Source: Myxococcota bacterium (GTDB taxonomy: Bacteria > Myxococcota_A > UBA9160 > UBA4427). Taken from it: a stretch of 64,000 nucleotides of DNA. The notes below the pieces were generated by a model. It was not told where the DNA came from and made no database searches. It saw only the letters and a program-made list of their open reading frames with translations. The stretch lies in assembly GCA_029243605.1 (NCBI GenBank), contig JAQWRT010000045.1, positions 62,001 to 126,000 of the forward strand, read 5' to 3'. Positions 62,020-64,000 of this stretch are shown here, one piece after another; the stretch's first letter is position 1, and each line of letters begins with the position of its first letter. The position numbers and the translations under genes were made by a program.

Positions 62020-64000
62020 ATGAAGGATTCGTCCCTCGCCGAGAAGATCCCCGCCTGGATCGCCGGTGTCGCTGGCTTGGCCTTGTTGGGGGCCCTACTT
62101 CTCGCTGTGGGCCAGCCGATCCTCAGCGACGATCTCTGGATCCACCTCTCCCTGGGCAATGCCTACCTTGCCCAGGGGCCCTGGCTGGGAGGCGACCCTC
62201 TGCTCGCCGATGCCTTGGGCGCGCCGCTGCCCGCCGCCTGGGGGACGGATGTCGTTTTCGCCCTCACCCAGCAATTCGGGGGCTTCCAAGCCCTCCGTGT
62301 CCTCCACGTCCTACTCGTCGCGATCCTCATCGGTCTCCTCGCCTCTATCCTGGAGCGCGCCGGTCGCTCGCCCTGGGTCACGGCGCTGGGGACCGGAGCG
62401 TTCATCACTCTGGCCGCCTACCGCCTCGTCCAGATCCGCCCTCATCTCTTCAGCATGCTCGCGCTGCTCATTCTCTACCGCCTGCTCTTTGAGCATCGCA
62501 GGACCCCCTCTCCGGGACAGATCACTGGAGCCGTGATCGTCTTCGCCCTCTGGGCCAACCTTCACGCCTCCTTCGTGCTGGGGCCGATTCTCACCCTGGC
62601 CGCTCTCGCAGGCATCGTCCTCGCCGGCCTTCTGGAAGGGAGCATCCGTCGCCGAGAGACGATGAAGCGCGCTCGAGCCATCGCTCTTGTGGGTGTTCTT
62701 GGAACCCTCGCCACACTCCTCAACCCCAGCGGCTTCGAGCCTCATCTCGCCTACTGGATCGCCGGCGAAGAAACTCCGAGCCTGGCTCGGGTCGCCGACG
62801 AGTGGCGGGCCGTAGATCTATTCGCTTGGCCCCAAGCCCGGCTTCCCCCGGCCCCGCTGACCTGGTTGATCCTGTGGCTTCTTTGGCTCGTGACACCTCT
62901 GGTCGGGCTCGCGAGTTTTTTCCAAACCTGGCGCACCTCGAGGAACGCCGCGGAAACCGGCGATGCCAATGACAAAGCCCCAGCCCCGCCGGGCTTGGAC
63001 CCAGCCCTGGTCGTGATGGCCGGCGCCGCGCTGTGGGCACCGCTCATCGCCGTTCGCTTCGCGTGGCTCGGGGTGCTCCCCCTCATCGTCCTCGCTCAGG
63101 CGAGTCTCGGATTGCGCCGCCGACTGCCCGGGCGCTCCCAGGCCCTGAACTGGGCCGGCGCTCTCGCGGCGTGTGCGCTCGCGGTCGGCTTCATGGGAAT
63201 CGGACCCTGGCCCATGGTTTCCGGGATCATGCCGCACAGCCTCTCGGGCTACGCCGCCCCCTACCCCGCCGCCAAATACCATACTCAGGCGACCTGGATG
63301 CTCGCCGATGCCAAAGTCGAGGGAACCCTCTACGCCGAGTACTCGGCCGGGGGATTTTATGGCTTCTGGCTCTCGCCCGAGGTGCAAAATTTTCTTAACG
63401 GCACTCTGAACGTCGAACCCGAGAATATCGCGGCCAATCGCCCCATCCTCGAACGACGCGGTGAAAGGCCCGGAGAGAGTTTTAGCCAACTCCTCGACCG
63501 GCACGGGATCGACCTCTTCCTCGGGGGCCGTCTACCCGAGCAGGGGCGACAAGATCGTCCGTGGTACTACACCGCTGCTCACCTCGAACGCACCCCCGGT
63601 TGGACCCCCATCTTTCGTAACCTGAGCAGCGCCGTCTACCTCCGCACCAATTCCGCCAACCAGCAGAACCTCGCCCGGGTGGCCGCCTTCTACCGACGCC
63701 AGGGCATCCCCTTCGACCCTCAGCGTGGCTTTGAAATCGAGCGAGTGATCGCGGCGCAACCCCAATGGGCGATTCAGAACGGCGTCGTCCCGATCTACTT
63801 CCAGGATCTCCTCAAGCGTGGCAGCGTGCCCAAGAGCGAGGAGGATAACGCCGCGCGAGAGCATCTTGCCCTGCTCTTCGCGACCCTGGGCCTCTACGAA
63901 AAGGCCATCGCGCTGGACCGCAGTCGGTTGGACGCGCACCCCAACGACCCGAGGGCTCGAAGGCGGCTGGCTTGGGCCCTGCTCCGTTCGGGCGACGCCG
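62020..64000 (+). CDS. Large membrane protein with GT-C-like helices and TPR-like tail (partial)
   Basis: This gene is missing from the ORF track because it runs off the right edge. It opens MKDSSLAEKIPAWIAGVAGLALLGALLL at the ATG at 62020. About ten membrane helices extend to roughly residue 400, with SDDLWIHLSLGNAYLAQG in the first loop, like GT-C glycosyltransferases, and IRPHLFSMLALLILYRLL after it. A soluble part follows, with VEGTLYAEYSAGGFYGFWLSPE and, at the visible end, NDPRARRRLAWALLRSGDA, which starts TPR-like repeats. At least 660 residues. The start lies 23 bases after the barrel gene stop, so the two could be co-transcribed. Confidence 0.78.
   Translation, partial: MKDSSLAEKIPAWIAGVAGLALLGALLLAVGQPILSDDLWIHLSLGNAYLAQGPWLGGDPLLADALGAPLPAAWGTDVVFALTQQFGGFQALRVLHVLLVAILIGLLASILERAGRSPWVTALGTGAFITLAAYRLVQIRPHLFSMLALLILYRLLFEHRRTPSPGQITGAVIVFALWANLHASFVLGPILTLAALAGIVLAGLLEGSIRRRETMKRARAIALVGVLGTLATLLNPSGFEPHLAYWIAGEETPSLARVADEWRAVDLFAWPQARLPPAPLTWLILWLLWLVTPLVGLASFFQTWRTSRNAAETGDANDKAPAPPGLDPALVVMAGAALWAPLIAVRFAWLGVLPLIVLAQASLGLRRRLPGRSQALNWAGALAACALAVGFMGIGPWPMVSGIMPHSLSGYAAPYPAAKYHTQATWMLADAKVEGTLYAEYSAGGFYGFWLSPEVQNFLNGTLNVEPENIAANRPILERRGERPGESFSQLLDRHGIDLFLGGRLPEQGRQDRPWYYTAAHLERTPGWTPIFRNLSSAVYLRTNSANQQNLARVAAFYRRQGIPFDPQRGFEIERVIAAQPQWAIQNGVVPIYFQDLLKRGSVPKSEEDNAAREHLALLFATLGLYEKAIALDRSRLDAHPNDPRARRRLAWALLRSGDA

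Noticed and set aside
1-64000. tRNA genes, CRISPR arrays and insertion sequences
   Set aside because: GTTCGAA-type T-loop matches all lie inside coding genes; no regularly spaced repeats and no transposase-like ORF were seen.

Overview
The window looks like a chromosomal segment from a Gram-negative, GC-rich, probably aerobic heterotroph. It carries a TonB-dependent receptor, an O-antigen ligase-type polymerase, a lipoprotein, several acyl-CoA dehydrogenases, a secreted fungalysin protease with a DUF4215 'Myxococcus Cys-rich' repeat, and a UGA-encoded selenoprotein. That mix suggests an uncultured Myxococcota or former deltaproteobacterial lineage, but this is inference from gene content only. 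I saw no rRNA, tRNA, CRISPR, insertion sequence or phage gene.

Layout. 1-9.8 kb: an acyl-CoA catabolic locus. A biotin-dependent acyl-CoA carboxylase pair (minus strand, running off the left edge) faces a plus-strand set of two enoyl-CoA hydratases, a nitronate monooxygenase, a TIGR03084 protein and three acyl-CoA dehydrogenases. A possible operator lies in the divergent promoter. 10.1-18.6 kb: secreted fungalysin protease overlapping an exported thioredoxin/DUF255 protein, a membrane-anchored GST, a TauE/SafE transporter, a MAPEG protein and HtpX. 18.9-19.8 kb: a GrdB-like selenoprotein split by an in-frame TGA in the ORF track, with a bacterial SECIS-like hairpin just downstream of the TGA. 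20.4-23.5 kb: a second hydratase/acyl-CoA dehydrogenase operon. 23.8-34.8 kb: sulfatase, M50-like membrane protein, GT-C type membrane proteins, WecB, a DPM1-type glycosyltransferase with a methyltransferase, and a hybrid histidine kinase. 35-45 kb: tandem DUF1330-like protein, GPH sugar symporter, GT92 glycosyltransferase, large DUF3604 protein, DoxX, GST, CoA-transferase and a YeiH-type exporter. 45-50 kb: exonuclease III, then a minus-strand polysaccharide operon (deacetylase, nucleotide-sugar epimerase, sulfotransferase, O-antigen ligase-like). 50-64 kb: a surface protein with a C-terminal sorting-type tail and a candidate sigma-54 promoter, helical-repeat and TPR proteins, a sulfatase-like enzyme without the formylglycine motif, a TonB-dependent receptor facing a putative outer-membrane barrel, and a truncated GT-C/TPR protein at the right edge.

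Most notable: (i) the selenoprotein, which a standard ORF caller breaks in two; (ii) the sigma-54 promoter plus C-terminal tripartite tail at 50.6-52.1 kb, which resembles PEP-CTERM-type surface systems although no exosortase is present in the window; (iii) paired acyl-CoA dehydrogenases that look like catalytic/non-catalytic heteromers in two separate operons; (iv) nine-base G tracts inside two neighbouring divergent genes.
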